Notes under the pieces: generated by a model | The model's database searches: none | What the model saw: only the letters and a program-made list of their open reading frames with translations | What the model was told of the DNA's origin: nothing | Assembly (NCBI GenBank): GCA_030268105.1 | Contig: BSDZ01000042.1 | Span: forward strand, 124,001 to 188,000 | Length of the DNA: 64,000 nucleotides | Direction: 5' to 3' | Origin: Volvox africanus | Taxonomy: Eukaryota > Chlorophyta > Chlorophyceae > Chlamydomonadales > Volvocaceae | Shown here: piece after piece, positions 23,506-37,098 of the stretch | How the letters are laid out: each line of letters begins with the position of its first letter | Position numbering within the stretch: the first letter of the stretch is position 1 | Made by a program: the position numbers and the translations under genes

Positions 23506-25108
23506 CACAGCCGATGTCGCTTCAAAGCCGAAGTGTGTTTTTAATAATGATTGATGAGTCTAATATATAATACTACCTAGATATTGCTAAAAATTCACAA
23601 GATTCAGGACGCGGGTCTTCGATACTTGGAGCTGAAGCGGACGCAGAGAGGATAACCGGTATTGTGATACAATTAATCAGTACTATGAACTATCAGAAGG
23701 TTGCAAAAACTTGGTGGTTATAGAAAATCGGAACGCGGCAGAAGATCACCCGCAGGGATGAACCCATTTGTACTTCCGCCTACCCACCAGATGGGCCCTG
23801 TGAGGTCGCTGTCACCGTGCAATATCGCGCCAACCATAAGCTGTGCCTGTCAATGCACCTATACAACACAAATAACTTTCGAATATAGTAGCTATTTATA
23901 TTCCATCCAAAGCCCGACCCTAGCTGACCCTAGCTGAGCCCATCGGAACCGACATCTATTCGCCTTACTCCTCACCTCCCTGGATAACGACAACCTAGAC
24001 AACGGCGAAGTCCCCATTCAAATTAATCACGTCGTAATAGGTGAACACCTGGCATCTCACCGAGGGGCTCACCTTCAGTTCGGAATGGTGTGGGTTCGTC
24101 GGCACCAGCACGTCCTGGCTGTTTTCCCCACCTGGCAGCGGATTCCTGGTGGGATATGATATGATCAGGATGAGAAGAGATATTTCTTCGGGCGCTTGAC
24201 ATGTGCGCGGGTACCGTGCGCGGTAACGTACGAGCTGCCGTTATCTCAAGATGCCGTTGGTGTTATACGGCACAGGGACGTACGGGTGACCCCGGGCCTT
24301 TCCACACCAAGTTGTCTCTCAAGCCCGTCATGCTTATCTTCACTATTGTGATGTATTGGATTAATGACTAATGTATTGGATGATCGGGCTAATGAGATGT
24401 ATTGGAGATGTATTGGAAATGTTCACCGTTTGGCACCTACGTTCCCATGAAAGCTAGGACCGTCCTTGGAGGCTGCGCAAGGCCCCACGACTTTGCAACG
24501 ACAAATCGTTATCAGGGCCAGCTTGGTAGCTCTTAAAACGTGATGGCAACACCAAAGCAGCCAGATCCAAGAGTCCTGCAGCAGGACTCAGGATAGCTGC
24601 TAGGTTGTTGACGGTTGGCTGAAGCGGGCTCATTGCAGTACTGCAGTATATGTCCAGGATCCGCGATCTCCTCGCACTTCTTACCGAATGTCACACTCAG
24701 ACCACCACCGATCCATCCCCTTTCCTCTTCCCAGTAGACCATGCCGTAATAATACAAATACACACGCATTCACGTGGATGTAATATATTACACACGGGAC
24801 GCCGTGAGCCAAAACCTTTTGTGGCGCTCACATCTTGTGCCGTACATGCGGGATGGCCGGGAAAAGATTGCCCAGGTTCTGTCTCTTCCGTGAGCGGAGT
24901 GGTGGTGGGTACTGCTCCGGGTTTCACCTGGTCGCCGCGGCCTGACAGCTCCCCCATTGGTTTGACCGTTGGCGGTTTACCGGCTATTTGAAAAAGTCAG
25001 TTTGTAGGTTGCAACCATACTGCGTCATATGGTACGACGGCGTATATTACGATGGGGTAAAGTGTAACCCGTTCCCCACCCCCTCTTCCCCAAAACCTTC
25101 CCTTCGCT

Positions 25109-25709
25109 GCCCCTCCCTCCCAACCTGGCCCCTCACTGTCCCCTCCCTCCCAACCCGCCCCCTCACTGCCCCCTCCCTCCCAACCCGGCCCCCCTCACTG
25201 CCCCCTCCCTACCCCCTCACTGCCCCCTCCCTCCCAACCTACCCCCTCACTGCCCCCTCCCTCCCAACCTACCCCCTCACTGCCCCCTCCCTCCCAACCC
25301 GCCCCCTCACTGCCCCATCCCGTCCAACCTACCCCCTCACTGCCCCCTCCCTCCCAACCCGCCCCCTCACTGCCCCCTCCCTCCCAACCCGCCCCCTCAC
25401 TGCCCCCTCCCTCCCAACCCGCCCCCTCACTGCCCCCTCCCTCCCAACCCGCCCCCTCACTGCCCCCTCCCTCCCAACCCGCCCCCTCACTGCCCCCTCC
25501 CTCCCAACCCGCCCCCTCACTGCCCCCTCCCTCCCAACCCGCCCCCTCACTGCCCCCTCCCTCCCAACCCGCCGCCTCACTGCCCCCTCCCTCCCAACCC
25601 GCCCCCTCACTGCCCCCTCCCTTCCAACCCGCCCCCTCACTGCCCCCTCCCTCCCAACCCGCCCCTTCACTGCCCCCTCCCTCCCAACCCGCCCCCTCAC
25701 TGTCCCCTC
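25109..25709. repeat. 30-bp minisatellite, U3 (about 20 copies, irregular)
   Basis: The left end is irregular, with a truncated unit near 25200 and AACCTACC variants. It also has single CATCCCGTCC and CCGCCGCC variants that U4 and U5 share. The right end stops at TGTCCCCTCGCTCTGG, where unit-specific sequence begins. Confidence 0.95.
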
Positions 25710-25882
25710 GCTCTGGAACTAACTGCTGTAAGACCGTTTTAAAATCAGGCAGCTATCCATCAGTCTCAACAAGCTGAAACTTCCACACACGCACTCATAA
25801 CCTAATTAGCACCACTGTCATTGTAACGAGCATCACCTATGACTACGTTATCATGGGGTTCTCTACAGCTTTAGCCTGACTT
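25710..25882. other. Unit-specific 173-bp segment in U3
   Basis: Non-repetitive sequence between the minisatellite and CTCCCGCGCTATTTTG, absent from the other eight units. No target-site duplication, terminal repeat or ORF was noticed. It could be an insertion, or ancestral sequence lost elsewhere. Confidence 0.7.
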
Positions 25883-27949
25883 TGCTCCCGCGCTATTTTG
25901 TGATCTCGTACATATGTACGATCCATTGCTACACATATCACCACACGGGTGCTATGAACCGGTGTCTTTTGACACCACTTCATAATGTGGGCTCGCGCTC
26001 GCCAAACTCAACAGTCACGCCTTATTACCATAGCTCCGTGCCGTACAGCCCTATTGATATAAGAGGCTCTTCCGGATATGATTGCGACCCATAAACTAAA
26101 AGCCCACCGGGCCAGCGGACTGAATCCCCGCCCAGACCAAGGGCTCGCACCAAATATTCAGCCATAACTATTATATGCCCGTGTGATAGTTCGAACACTG
26201 GTACTTGCCATGTCCAGTAACATGGTTGGTCGTGACACCCCGTACCCTCACTGCTTGGACAGAGGGCCCGTCACCAGTGCATGGATTCTTAGATGAGATA
26301 TGCCCCATCGGGTAACTGACGGAAGGCCTCACCTGGTGTAAGTCAGGACGGCAAAATGTTGGCAATATTTACTGCGGCCTCAAAGATCTTACAGAGTGGT
26401 GTTACATGGACGGACTCAAACATTTAACTTGAGTGATCCAAGCAGGTCCTATTGCACCGTCCAGTGCATTTTCCGACAAGGAAACCCTTGATACCTCCAT
26501 CCCCATATGTGTGCCTCTATTTTAGCACTCTTCCCCACACCAGTGTATCCTGTACCTGCCTCGCAGTCCTACTCACCATCATTGGTGCAGATTAAGGAAC
26601 ACACACAGCCGCTGGTCTATGCCACTCTCCGCCGGTCCATGCCACCAGTCTATGCCACCGGTCTATGCCACCCATCTAAGCCACGGGTCGAAGGCGCCAT
26701 TCTAAGCCGCCGGTCTAAGCCGCTAGGTCTGTGCCGCCGGTCTATGCCATCCGTCTATACCGCTGGTCTATGCAGCCCAAATATGCAACTGGTCTATGCC
26801 CCAGGTCTATGCGGCCCGTCTATGCCACTAAGGACAGTGGGACAAATGGAAACACCCCGGTCCACTCACGAAGTAGGACACTTCCTACGAAATTGCATCT
26901 TGCCGTACGTACAGGTCCTAACAAGCAGACGTGGCTATTTTGGCGACATCACAGCTACATCACCAAACACAATGACAGCTTGTCTGATGGCCAAGGATGA
27001 CCTACGTGTCTGTCCTTGGTTGCCCTAAAGGCATTCAAACCACCGCATTCAATACACATTATATCTACGATCCCTCGCCTGTTTTACTTACTTAGCCTGT
27101 TTTGGACACACGACCGTGCCCACCACATACACACACACGACATTTATCACACACAGGACATATCACAGATGTTGATCGGGAGGACTAGAATTGCAAGAAA
27201 CAGATATAAATGTGATCATAAGGCTATCTACATATACACTTTAAGATAAATCGCTAAGAAAAACGAAAGCAAGTACCAGGTCCACCCCGCTTGAAGAGCT
27301 GAATCATGGAGAAAAAACAAAATCTTAAAGCCAAAAACGTGAAGACTAGCGAGCAAGTTGTCACTCGCAAATTAAGGCACACCGGAATAGACCACATACA
27401 TGCGCAGGTCATCCGCTCACATACTGCCCCAGCAGACTGCACCCTCTCACAGCTGCCAGTGTTCCTTCAGTGCCGCTTCACCAACACACCTGCCATTTCG
27501 TCCCACGGATGCCATCATACCGCACCACGCTATATTGTTAGGCTGGGCCTTGCCGTGCATCTAAAAAGCCCACACTTGATGAATGGCCATCTCTGTCACC
27601 ATGCCCTCCATGTGACTGTCTAGTCTCTCTGCGCCTTGACGGGCAATGAATATATCTGGAGCGAGCGCCAATAACGGGTTATGGGGCTGTTGGCGACCCC
27701 ATGCCCTTAAGGTCGCCGCAGATACCTAATATCCTATTACTGCACATACATGGATCGAATGCCATCGCATGGCCCTATCACCGCAAATATGGCGGCCATC
27801 CATGGCTGGCCAATGATAACCAGTGACCAGTGACCAGTGCGCCTAGATATGGGTAATATATGGGTAATCAGCAAAAACCGAGCCGGGGCAACAGAGGTAA
27901 CGCACCCAGCCCTCTAGATAAAGGGTTCACCCCGCCCGGGTCAAAGACA

Positions 27950-27974
27950 GATAGATAGATAGATAGATAGATAG
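27950..27974. repeat. GATA microsatellite, U3 (6 copies)
   Basis: Pure tract, same length as U2. Confidence 0.97.
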
Positions 27975-29180
27975 TCAAAACTATCTTACTAACATTTACC
28001 ACTTTTGCAGCAAACACAATTAACACAATCAAACAAGAGATATGCCCAATAAGCAGTATTAACACCACAACTCCATGATAACACGAGTGAAACATCGTGC
28101 ACTCACAAGCGCAGGGTTTTGGAGACAATATCCATTTAGATGAGTGATTGGAGCACGATACATAAGGTCCGACCTACCCCGCCCACCATCTTGCTGGCTG
28201 TTAGATAGCTGCGATTGCTCTTCCGTCTGGCGGCACGCCCCTCTCTCATCAGCTGGCGTGGTTAGGGGAGAAATACCCAACACGACCCGACTATAAGGCT
28301 ATGACGTATCTGAAAATCACGAGCGGGATTTTAGATTCCAGGTTTCAGCCCACATGCCGCACCCCGCTCACGCACCAGCTTCCTCGCTGCACGAAGTAGC
28401 TCTATCTGCCACTGCTGCCGCTGCCACCGCCGCTGCCAACATGATTACCACCTCTATGGCCGAAATCATTCAGTGCCTCCGTCCAACCCCAATTCCATCT
28501 CACTACCATCTATCTCCTCTATGGCCGCACCAAGACATTCAACCAGCAGCGCACCTACATGAATAAATCCTGCAGCATGTTACTGCTGCTCTAAGGGGAC
28601 GCTACATACACCTCGCCGCCATTGTCAATAAATCGCCAGACTCCATGAACACCTGTCACCACCTGGAGCCTAGCTCGCTCTAAACATTAAGAATTGCCTG
28701 CTAAGAATCGACCACCTCCAACCCAACCTAAACTGTCCCTGCGCAAACACCCTTGCCCTGCAGCAAGCACGGTTGAAGAGAAGCTGCTGTATCCACGTCT
28801 CCCCCTCGCATACAACTCCTGTTGATGTGTGGAAAAAAGGGGTTACAGAAGTGAAACGTACATTTTGCAACATCGGAAGATAAAATGCCACAGACAACAT
28901 CATTTGATCATCCGGGCATCAAAAGGACCGGTTCACTTGCCTAAAGTCCGTGTCACAGCTGTATTATTTCGAGCTTTCAAAAAATGCAGAATCCTTTCCG
29001 AGTCCTTTCACAAATGTCCGCAACCGGCACTTACATCCAATCAAGCTCTGGTGGCTCCATCATCAGAGCCAATAACGGCGCGGCACGGTGAGGTGACGCT
29101 CCACCGAGCGCAGGGCGACCTGGTCCATCACCTATCGACGGGAAGAGGGATATAGCGCACATGAGGTTACATTACATAGG

Positions 29181-30142
29181 TCAGCACAACCGCACGATAA
29201 TGAAGACTGCAGAAGAATATGTACCCAATACCCACAGTCTCATAACCAGACCACAACTTACTATCCAATCCTTCAACTGTTGCACGACGAGGTCCATTCG
29301 TTCCTGAACCTCCTTCGGCATTTTTATCGGCTTGTTTGGGTTGTCATAATGCTCCAGCTCTTCTTGCATGCGAGCATTCTCAGCTGCCACCCAAGCCTCC
29401 CAAGCCTCTGCTTCGTCTTGCGGGCTCAGGTATGTGACCAAAGCCTCCGTCTCAACCGGCTGAGAATCCAAGGTCACCGGCGAGATCTCCATTTCAGCTT
29501 GCTGCTTCAGCTAGGGGTGCAGCTAAAATACCCGTCTCGTTCTGCTGCTTGCGCATTGTGACAGGGAAGGCAGCCTTGGGTTCCGCTGCCTCTCCTAGCT
29601 GAGCGCAGACCATAACAGCTGAAGCTTCTAATCCACCTTGATCTGAGTCCAGAGCTGCATTGCAAGTCCCACATTCAACTTCCTCCACGGCCAAAGCTGT
29701 GGCCGAAGCCGCCGACTTTTCGCATGGCATGGCGGAGAACACAACCGTGGTCTCCTCCATGGCCGGCGGGTTCTCGATTCTGCATGTATCAGCATAACCG
29801 ACGCTGAAGCTGCTGCTGCTGCTGCTGCTAGGGAAGCTGCTGCTGCTTAAGCTATTGCTCAGCATCGACGAAGATCCGGTGCCTTGGAAAAAGACCGCCG
29901 GGGAAACCGATGATTCTCTAATTGACATGACTTCTGGAGCTTGAAAAGATGTTGGGTTCCATTTATCACGGGGTACGCCCATATATTGGGCAGGCTCCTG
30001 CTGCTCCATGGCCACCTTGATCCTGACTGGATGTGCTGTCGGCGCACAGCAATCCTTACAAAGACCAGACATCCAGTCACAAAAATCCGAAAATGCCATG
30101 CACAAGGCTATTTGGAAACATTCCGGTGCCCAGCGCGGCCAT
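29181..30142 (-). pseudogene. Array ORF, copy U3, frameshifted twice
   Basis: The same protein is readable in three segments. One extra base near 30105 (CACAAGGC where other copies have CACAGGC or CACAAGC) breaks the frame after about residue 12. Another near 29506 (TGCTGCTTCAG where others have TGCTGTTCAG or TGCTGCTCAG) breaks it before QQAEMEI. Each extra base sits at a position that is a SNP among the other copies and combines both alleles. A consensus artefact is therefore at least as likely as a true pseudogene. Confidence 0.6.
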
Positions 30143-30956
30143 CACAGCCGATGTCGCTTCAAAGCCGAAGTGTGTTTTTAATAATGATTGCTGAGTCTAA
30201 TATATAATACTACCTAGATATTGCTAAAAATTCACAAGATTCAGGACGCGGGTCTTCGATACTTGGAGCTGAAGCGGACGCAGAGAGGATAACCGGTATT
30301 GTGATACAATTAATCAGTACTATGAACTATCAGAAGGTTGCAAAAACTTGGTGGTTATAGAAAATCGGAACGCGGCAGAAGATCACCCGCAGGGATGAAC
30401 CCATTTGTACTTCCGCCTATCCACCAGATGGGCCCTGTGAGGTCGCTGTCACCAGTGCAATATCGCGCCAACCATAAGCTGTGCCTGTCAATGCACCTAT
30501 ACAACACAAATAACTTTCGAATATAGTAACTATTTATATTCCATCCAAAGCCCGACCCTAGCTGACCCTAGCTGAGCCCATCGGAACCGACATCTATTCG
30601 CCTTACTCCTCACCTCCCTGGATAACGACAACCTAGACAACGGCGAAGTCCCCATTCAAAGTAATCACGTCGTAATAGGTGAACACCTGGCATCTCACCG
30701 AGGGGCTCACCTTCAGTTCGGAATGGTGTGGGTTCGTCGGCACCAGCACGTCCTGGCTGTTTTCCCCACCTGGCAGCGGATTCCTGGTGGGATATGATAT
30801 GATCAGGATGAGAATAGATATTTCTTCGGGCGCTTGACATGTGCGCGGGTACCGTGCGCGGTAACGTACGCGCTGCCGTTATCTCAAGATGCCGTTGGTG
30901 TTATACGGCACAGGGACAAACGGGTGACCCCGGGCCTTTCCACACCAAGTCGTCTC

Positions 30957-31663
30957 CCTTCCCCCTTCACTGCCCCCTCCCTCCCAACCCGCCCCTTCAC
31001 TGCCCCCTCCCTCCCAACCGACCCCCTCACTGCCCCCTCCCTCCCAACCTACCCCCTCACTGCCCCCTCCCTCCCAACCCGCCCCCTCACTGCCCCCTCC
31101 CTTCCAACCTACCCCCTCACTGCCCCCTCCCTCCCAACCTACCCCCTCACTGCCCCCTCCCTCCCAACCTACCCCCTCACTGCCCCCTCCCTCCCAACCC
31201 GCCCCCTCACTGCCCCATCCCGTCCAACCTACCCCCTCACTGCCCCCTCCCTCCCAACCCGCCCCCTCACTGCCCCCTCCCTCCCAACCCGCCCCCTCAC
31301 TGCCCCCTCCCTCCCAACCCGCCCCCTCACTGCCCCCTCCCTCCCAACCCGCCCCCTCACTGCCCCCTCCCTCCCAACCCGCCCCCTCACTGCCCCCTCC
31401 CTCCCAACCCGCCCCCTCACTGCCCCCTCCCTCCCAACCCGCCCCCTCACTGCCCCCTCCCTCCCAACCCGCCGCCTCACTGCCCCCTCCCTCCCAACCC
31501 GCCCCCTCACTGCCCCCTCCCTTCCAACCCGCCCCCTCACTGCCCCCTCCCTCCCAACCCGCCCCTTCACTGCCCCCTCCCTCCCAACCCGCCCCCTCAC
31601 TGTCCCCTCCCTCCCAACCCGCCCCCTCACTGCCCCCTCCCTCCCAACCCGCCCCCTCACTCC
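30957..31663. repeat. 30-bp minisatellite, U4 (about 23 copies)
   Basis: It begins directly after CAAGTCGTCTCC with no segment b. The variant order (GACC, TACC, CATCCCGTCC, CCGCCGCC, CCTTCACTG) overlaps that of U3, so the right part of the U3 and U4 blocks shares an ancestor. Confidence 0.97.
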
Positions 31664-33341
31664 CGCGCTATTTTGTGATCTCGTACATATGTACGATCCA
31701 TTGCTACACATATCACCACACGGGTGCTATGAACCGGTGTCTTTTGACACCACCTCATATGTGGGCTCGCGCTCGCCAAACTCAACAGTCACGCCTTATT
31801 ACCATAGCTCCGTGCCGTACAGCCCTATTGATATAAAGAGGCTCTTTCGGATATGATTGGGACCCATAAACTAAAAGCCCACCGGGGCAGCGGACTGAAT
31901 CCCCGCCCAGACCAAGGGCTCGCACCAAATATTCAGCCATAACTATTATATGCCCGTGTGATAGTTCGAACACTGGTACTTGCCATGTCCAGTAACATGG
32001 TTGGTCGTGACACCCCGTACCCTCACTGCTTGGACAGACGGCCCGTCACCAGTGCATGGATTCTTAGATGAGATATGCCCCATCGGGTAACTGACGGAAG
32101 GCCTCACCTGGTGTAAGTCAGGACGGCAAAATGTTGGCAATATTTACTGCGGCCTCAAAGATCTTACAGAGTGGTGTTACATGGACGGACTCAAACATTT
32201 AACTTGAGTGATTCAAGCAGGTCCTATTGCACCGTCCAGTGCATTTTCCGACAAGGAAACCCTTGATACCTCCATCCCCATATGTGTGCCTCTATTTTAG
32301 CACTCTTCCCCACACCAGTGTATCCTGTACCTGCCTCGCAGTCCTACTCACCATCATTGGTGCAGACTAAGGAACACACACAGCCGCTGGTCAATGCCAC
32401 TCTCCGCCGGTCCATGCCACCAGTCTATGCCACCGGTCTATGCCACCCATCTAAGCCACGGGTCGAAGGCGCCATTCTAAGCCGCCGGTCTAAGCCGCTG
32501 GTCTGTGCCGCCGGTCTATGCCATCCGTCTATACCGCTGGTCTATGCAGCCCAAATACGCAACTGGTCTATGCCCCAGGTCTATGCGGCCCGTCTATGCC
32601 ACTAAGGACCAGCCCACTTCATTCGTGGGATCAGCCTCAAAGGCATCCCTACCTATGACCAAATAAAGTGACTACAAAAATGCACAGACGGGACACAGGC
32701 CACACAGTGGGACAAATGGAAACTCCCCGGTCCAAAAAACGTGAAGACTAGCGAGCAAGTTGTCACTCGCAAATTAAGGCACACCGGAATAGACCACATA
32801 CATGCGCAGGTCATCCGCTCACATACTGCCCCAGCAGACTGCACCCTCTCACAGCTGCCAGTGTTCCTTCAGTGCCGCTTCACCAACACACCTGCCATTT
32901 CGTCACCGCACCACGCTATATTGTTAGGCTGGGCCTTGCCGTGCATCTAAAAAGCCCACACTTGATGAATGGCCATCTCTGTCACCATGCCCTCCATGTG
33001 ACTGTCTAGTCTCTCTGCGCCTTGACGGGCAATGAATATATCTGGAGCGAGCGCCAATAACGGGTTATGGGGCTGTTGGCGACCCCATGCCCTTAAGGTC
33101 GCCGCAGATACCTAATATATCCTATTACTGCACATACATGGATCGAATGCCATCGCATGGCCCTATCACCGCAAATATGGCGGCCATCCATGGCTGGCCA
33201 ATGATAACCAGTGACCAGTGACCAGTGCGCCTAGATATGGGTAATATATGGGTAATCAGCAAAAACCGAGCCGGGGCAACAGAGGTAACGCACCCAGCCC
33301 TCTAGATAAAGGGTTCACCCCGCCCGGGTCAAAGACAGACA

Positions 33342-33344
33342 GAT

Positions 33345-33414
<70 letters not shown>
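33342..33414. repeat. GATA microsatellite, U4 (about 18 copies)
   Basis: One GAAA interruption near the left end. Confidence 0.97.
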
Positions 33415-34619
33415 TCAAAACTATCTTACTAACATTTACCACTTTTGCAGCAAACACAATTAACACAATCAAACAAGAGATATGCCCAATATGCAGTATT
33501 AACACCACAACTCCATGATAACACGAGTGAAACATCGTGCACTCACAAGCGCAGGGTTTTGGAGACAATATTCATCTAGATGAGTGATTGGAGCACGATA
33601 CATAAGGTCCGACCTACCCCGCCCACCATCTTGCTGGCTGTTAAATAGCTGCGATTGCTCTTCCGTCTGGCGGCACGCCCCTCTCTCATCAGCTGGCGTG
33701 GTTAGGGGAGAAATACCCAACACGACCCGACTATAAGGCTATGACGTATCTGAAATCACGAGCGGGATTTTAGATTCCAGGTTTCAGCCCACATGCCGCA
33801 CCCCGCTCACGCACCAGCTTCCTCGCTGCACGAAGTAGCTCTATCTGCCACTGCTGCCGCTGCCACCGCCGCTGCCAACATGATTACCACCTCTATGGCC
33901 GAAATCATTCAGTGCCTCCGTCCAACCCCAATTCCATCTCACTACCATCTATCTCCTCTATGGCCGCACCAAGACATTCAACCAGCAGCGCACCTACATG
34001 AATAAATCCTGCAGCATGTTACTGCTGCTCTAAGGGGACGCTACATACACCTCGCCGCCATTGTCAATAAATCGCCAGACTCCATGAACACCTGTCACCA
34101 CCTGGAGCCTAGCTCGCTCTAAACATTAAGAATTGCCTGCTAAGAATCGACCACCTCCAACCCAACCTAAACTGTCCCTGCGCAAACACCCTTGCCCTGC
34201 AGCAAGCACGGTTGAAGAGAAGCTGCTGTATCCACGTCTCCCCCTCGCATACGACTCCTGTTGATGTGTGGAAAAAAGGGGTTACAGAAGTGAAACGTAC
34301 ATTTTGCAACATCGGAAGATAAAATGCCACAGACAACATCATTTGATCATCCGGGCATCAAAAGGACCGGTTCACTTGCCTAAAGTCCGTGTCACAGCTG
34401 TATTATTTCGAGCTTTCAAAAAATGCAGAATCCTTTCCGAGTCCTTTCACAAATGTCCGCAACCGGCACTTACATCCAATCAAGCTCTGGTGGCTCCATC
34501 ATCAGAGCCAATAACGGCGCGGCACGGTGAGGTGACGCTCCACGGAGCGCAGGGCGACCTGGTCCATCACCTATCGACGGGAAGAGGGATATAGCGCACA
34601 TGAGGTTACATTACATAGG

Positions 34620-35579
34620 TCAGCACAACCGCACGATAATGAAGACTGCAGAAGAATATGTACCCAATACCCACAGTCTCATAACCAGACCACAACTTAC
34701 TATCCAATCCTTCAACTGTTGCACGACGAGGTCCATTCGTTCCTGAACCTCCTTCGGCATTTTTATCGGCTTGTTTGGGTTGTCATAATGCTCCAGCTCT
34801 TCTTGCATGCGAGCATTCTCAGCTGCCACCCAAGCCTCCCAAGCCTCTGCTTCGTCTTGCGGGCTCAGGTATGTGACCAAAGCCTCCGTCTCAACCGGCT
34901 GAGAATCCAAGGTCACCGGCGAGATCTCCATTTCAGCTTGCTGTTCAGCTAGGGGTGCAGCTAAAATACCCGTCTCGTTCTGCTGCTTGCGCATTGTGAC
35001 AGGGAAGGCAGCCTTGGGTTCCGCTGCCTCTCCTAGCTGAGCGCAGACCATAACAGCTGAAGCTTCTAATCCACCTTGATCTGAGTCCAGAGCTGCATTG
35101 CAAGTCCCACATTCAACTTCCTCCACGGCCAAAGCTGTGGCCGAAGCCGCCGACTTTTCGCATGGCATGGCGGAGAACACAACCGTGGTCTCCTCCATGG
35201 CCGGCGGGTTCTCGATTCTGCATGTATCAGCATAACCGACGCTGAAGCTGCTGCTGCTGCTGCTGCAGGGGAAGCTGCTGCTGCTTAAGCTATTGCTCAG
35301 CATCGACGAAGATCCGGTGCCTTGGAAAAAGACCGCCGGGGAAACCGATGATTCTCTAATTGACATGACTTCTGGAGCTTGAAAAGATGTTGGGTTCCAT
35401 TTATCACGGGGTACGCCCATATATTGGGCAGGCTCCTGCTGCTCCATGGCCACCTTGATCCTGACTGGATGTGCTGTCGGCGCACAGCAATCCTTACAAA
35501 GACCAGACATCCAGTCACAAAAATCCGAAAATGCCATGCACAGGCTATTTGGAAACATTCCGGTGCCCAGCGCGGCCAT
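34620..35579 (-). CDS. Array ORF, copy U4 (319 aa)
   Basis: Intact. The poly-Ser tract reads FPCSSSSSSF: one serine codon has become Cys (AGC to TGC). Otherwise it is very close to U1, including Leu at residue 4. Confidence 0.5.
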   Translation of the reverse strand: MAALGTGMFPNSLCMAFSDFCDWMSGLCKDCCAPTAHPVRIKVAMEQQEPAQYMGVPRDKWNPTSFQAPEVMSIRESSVSPAVFFQGTGSSSMLSNSLSSSSFPCSSSSSSFSVGYADTCRIENPPAMEETTVVFSAMPCEKSAASATALAVEEVECGTCNAALDSDQGGLEASAVMVCAQLGEAAEPKAAFPVTMRKQQNETGILAAPLAEQQAEMEISPVTLDSQPVETEALVTYLSPQDEAEAWEAWVAAENARMQEELEHYDNPNKPIKMPKEVQERMDLVVQQLKDWIVSCGLVMRLWVLGTYSSAVFIIVRLC

Positions 35580-36391
35580 CACAGCCGATGTCGCTTCAAA
35601 GCCGAAGTGTGTTTTTAATAATGATTGCTGAGTCTAATATATAATACTACCTAGATATTGCTAAAAATTCACAAGATTCAGGACGCGGGTCTTCGATACT
35701 TGGAGCTGAAGCGGACGCAGAGAGGATAACCGGTATTGTGATACAATTAATCAGTACTATGAACTATCAGAAGGTTGCAAAAACTTGGTGGTTATAGAAA
35801 ATCGGAACGCGGCAGAAGATCACCCGCAGGGTGAACCCATTTGTACTTCCGCCTATCCACCAGATGGGCCCTGTGAGGTCGCTGTCACCATGCAATATCG
35901 CGCCAACCATAAGCTGTGCCTGTCAATGCACCTATACAACACAAATAACTTTCGAATATAGTAACTATTTATATTCCATCCAAAGCCCGACCCTAGCTGA
36001 CCCTAGCTGAGCCCATCGGAACCGACATCTATTCGCCTTACTCCTCACCTCCCTGGATAACGACAACCTAGACAACGGCGAAGTCCCCATTCAAAGTAAT
36101 CACGTCGTAATAGGTGAACACCTGGCATCTCACCGAGGGGCTCACCTTCAGTTCGGAATGGTGTGGGTTCGTCGGCACCAGCACGTCCTGGCTGTTTTCC
36201 CCACCTGGCAGCGGATTCCTGGTGGGATATGATATGATCAGGATGAGAATAGATATTTCTTCGGGCGCTTGACATGTGCGCGGGTACCGTGCGCGGTAAC
36301 GTACGCGCTGCCGTTATCTCAAGATGCCGTTGGTGTTATACGGCACAGGGACAAACGGGTGACCCCGGGCCTTTCCACACCAAGTCGTCTC

Positions 36392-37098
36392 CCTTCCCCC
36401 TTCACTGCCCCCTCCCTCCCAACCCGCCCCTTCACTGCCCCCTCCCTCCCAACCGACCCCCTCACTGCCCCCTCCCTCCCAACCTACCCCCTCACTGCCC
36501 CCTCCCTCCCAACCCGCCCCCTCACTGCCCCCTCCCTTCCAACCTACCCCCTCACTGCCCCCTCCCTCCCAACCTACCCCCTCACTGCCCCCTCCCTCCC
36601 AACCTACCCCCTCACTGCCCCCTCCCTCCCAACCCGCCCCCTCACTGCCCCATCCCGTCCAACCTACCCCCTCACTGCCCCCTCCCTCCCAACCCGCCCC
36701 CTCACTGCCCCCTCCCTCCCAACCCGCCCCCTCACTGCCCCCTCCCTCCCAACCCGCCCCCTCACTGCCCCCTCCCTCCCAACCCGCCCCCTCACTGCCC
36801 CCTCCCTCCCAACCCGCCCCCTCACTGCCCCCTCCCTCCCAACCCGCCCCCTCACTGCCCCCTCCCTCCCAACCCGCCCCCTCACTGCCCCCTCCCTCCC
36901 AACCCGCCGCCTCACTGCCCCCTCCCTCCCAACCCGCCCCCTCACTGCCCCCTCCCTTCCAACCCGCCCCCTCACTGCCCCCTCCCTCCCAACCCGCCCC
37001 TTCACTGCCCCCTCCCTCCCAACCCGCCCCCTCACTGTCCCCTCCCTCCCAACCCGCCCCCTCACTGCCCCCTCCCTCCCAACCCGCCCCCTCACTCC
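36392..37098. repeat. 30-bp minisatellite, U5 (about 23 copies)
   Basis: Same length and variant order as U4 at an offset of 5435 bp. This is notable because such tracts normally change fast, so the U4/U5 duplication is recent or artefactual. Confidence 0.97.

Larger units (their letters stand above)
17519..23891. repeat. Array unit U2
   Basis: Segment b is shortened: the CGTCT tract is 28 bp and runs straight into the TTCCGAGAG sequence, losing about 0.27 kb relative to U1. U7 and U8 share this junction. The minisatellite has about 17 copies. The 105-codon frame seen at 14288 in U1 is frameshifted here. Confidence 0.95.
23892..30529. repeat. Array unit U3
   Basis: It lacks the CGTCT tract; segment b joins at TGCAGTACTGCAG and carries extra bases at 24660, a form shared with U9. 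The minisatellite is irregular (25109-25709) and is followed by about 173 bp found in no other unit. A 96-bp deletion at 26834 removes sequence between the 12-bp array and AGTGGGAC. The minus-strand ORF is frameshifted twice. Confidence 0.95.
30530..35964. repeat. Array unit U4
   Basis: This is one of the two shortest units. Segment b is cut at CGTCTC (30954) and joined directly to the minisatellite, removing about 0.96 kb. A second deletion of about 0.47 kb joins GGTCCA (32733) to AAAAACGTGAAG. A 16-bp deletion lies at 32904. U5 shares all three junctions. Confidence 0.95.
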
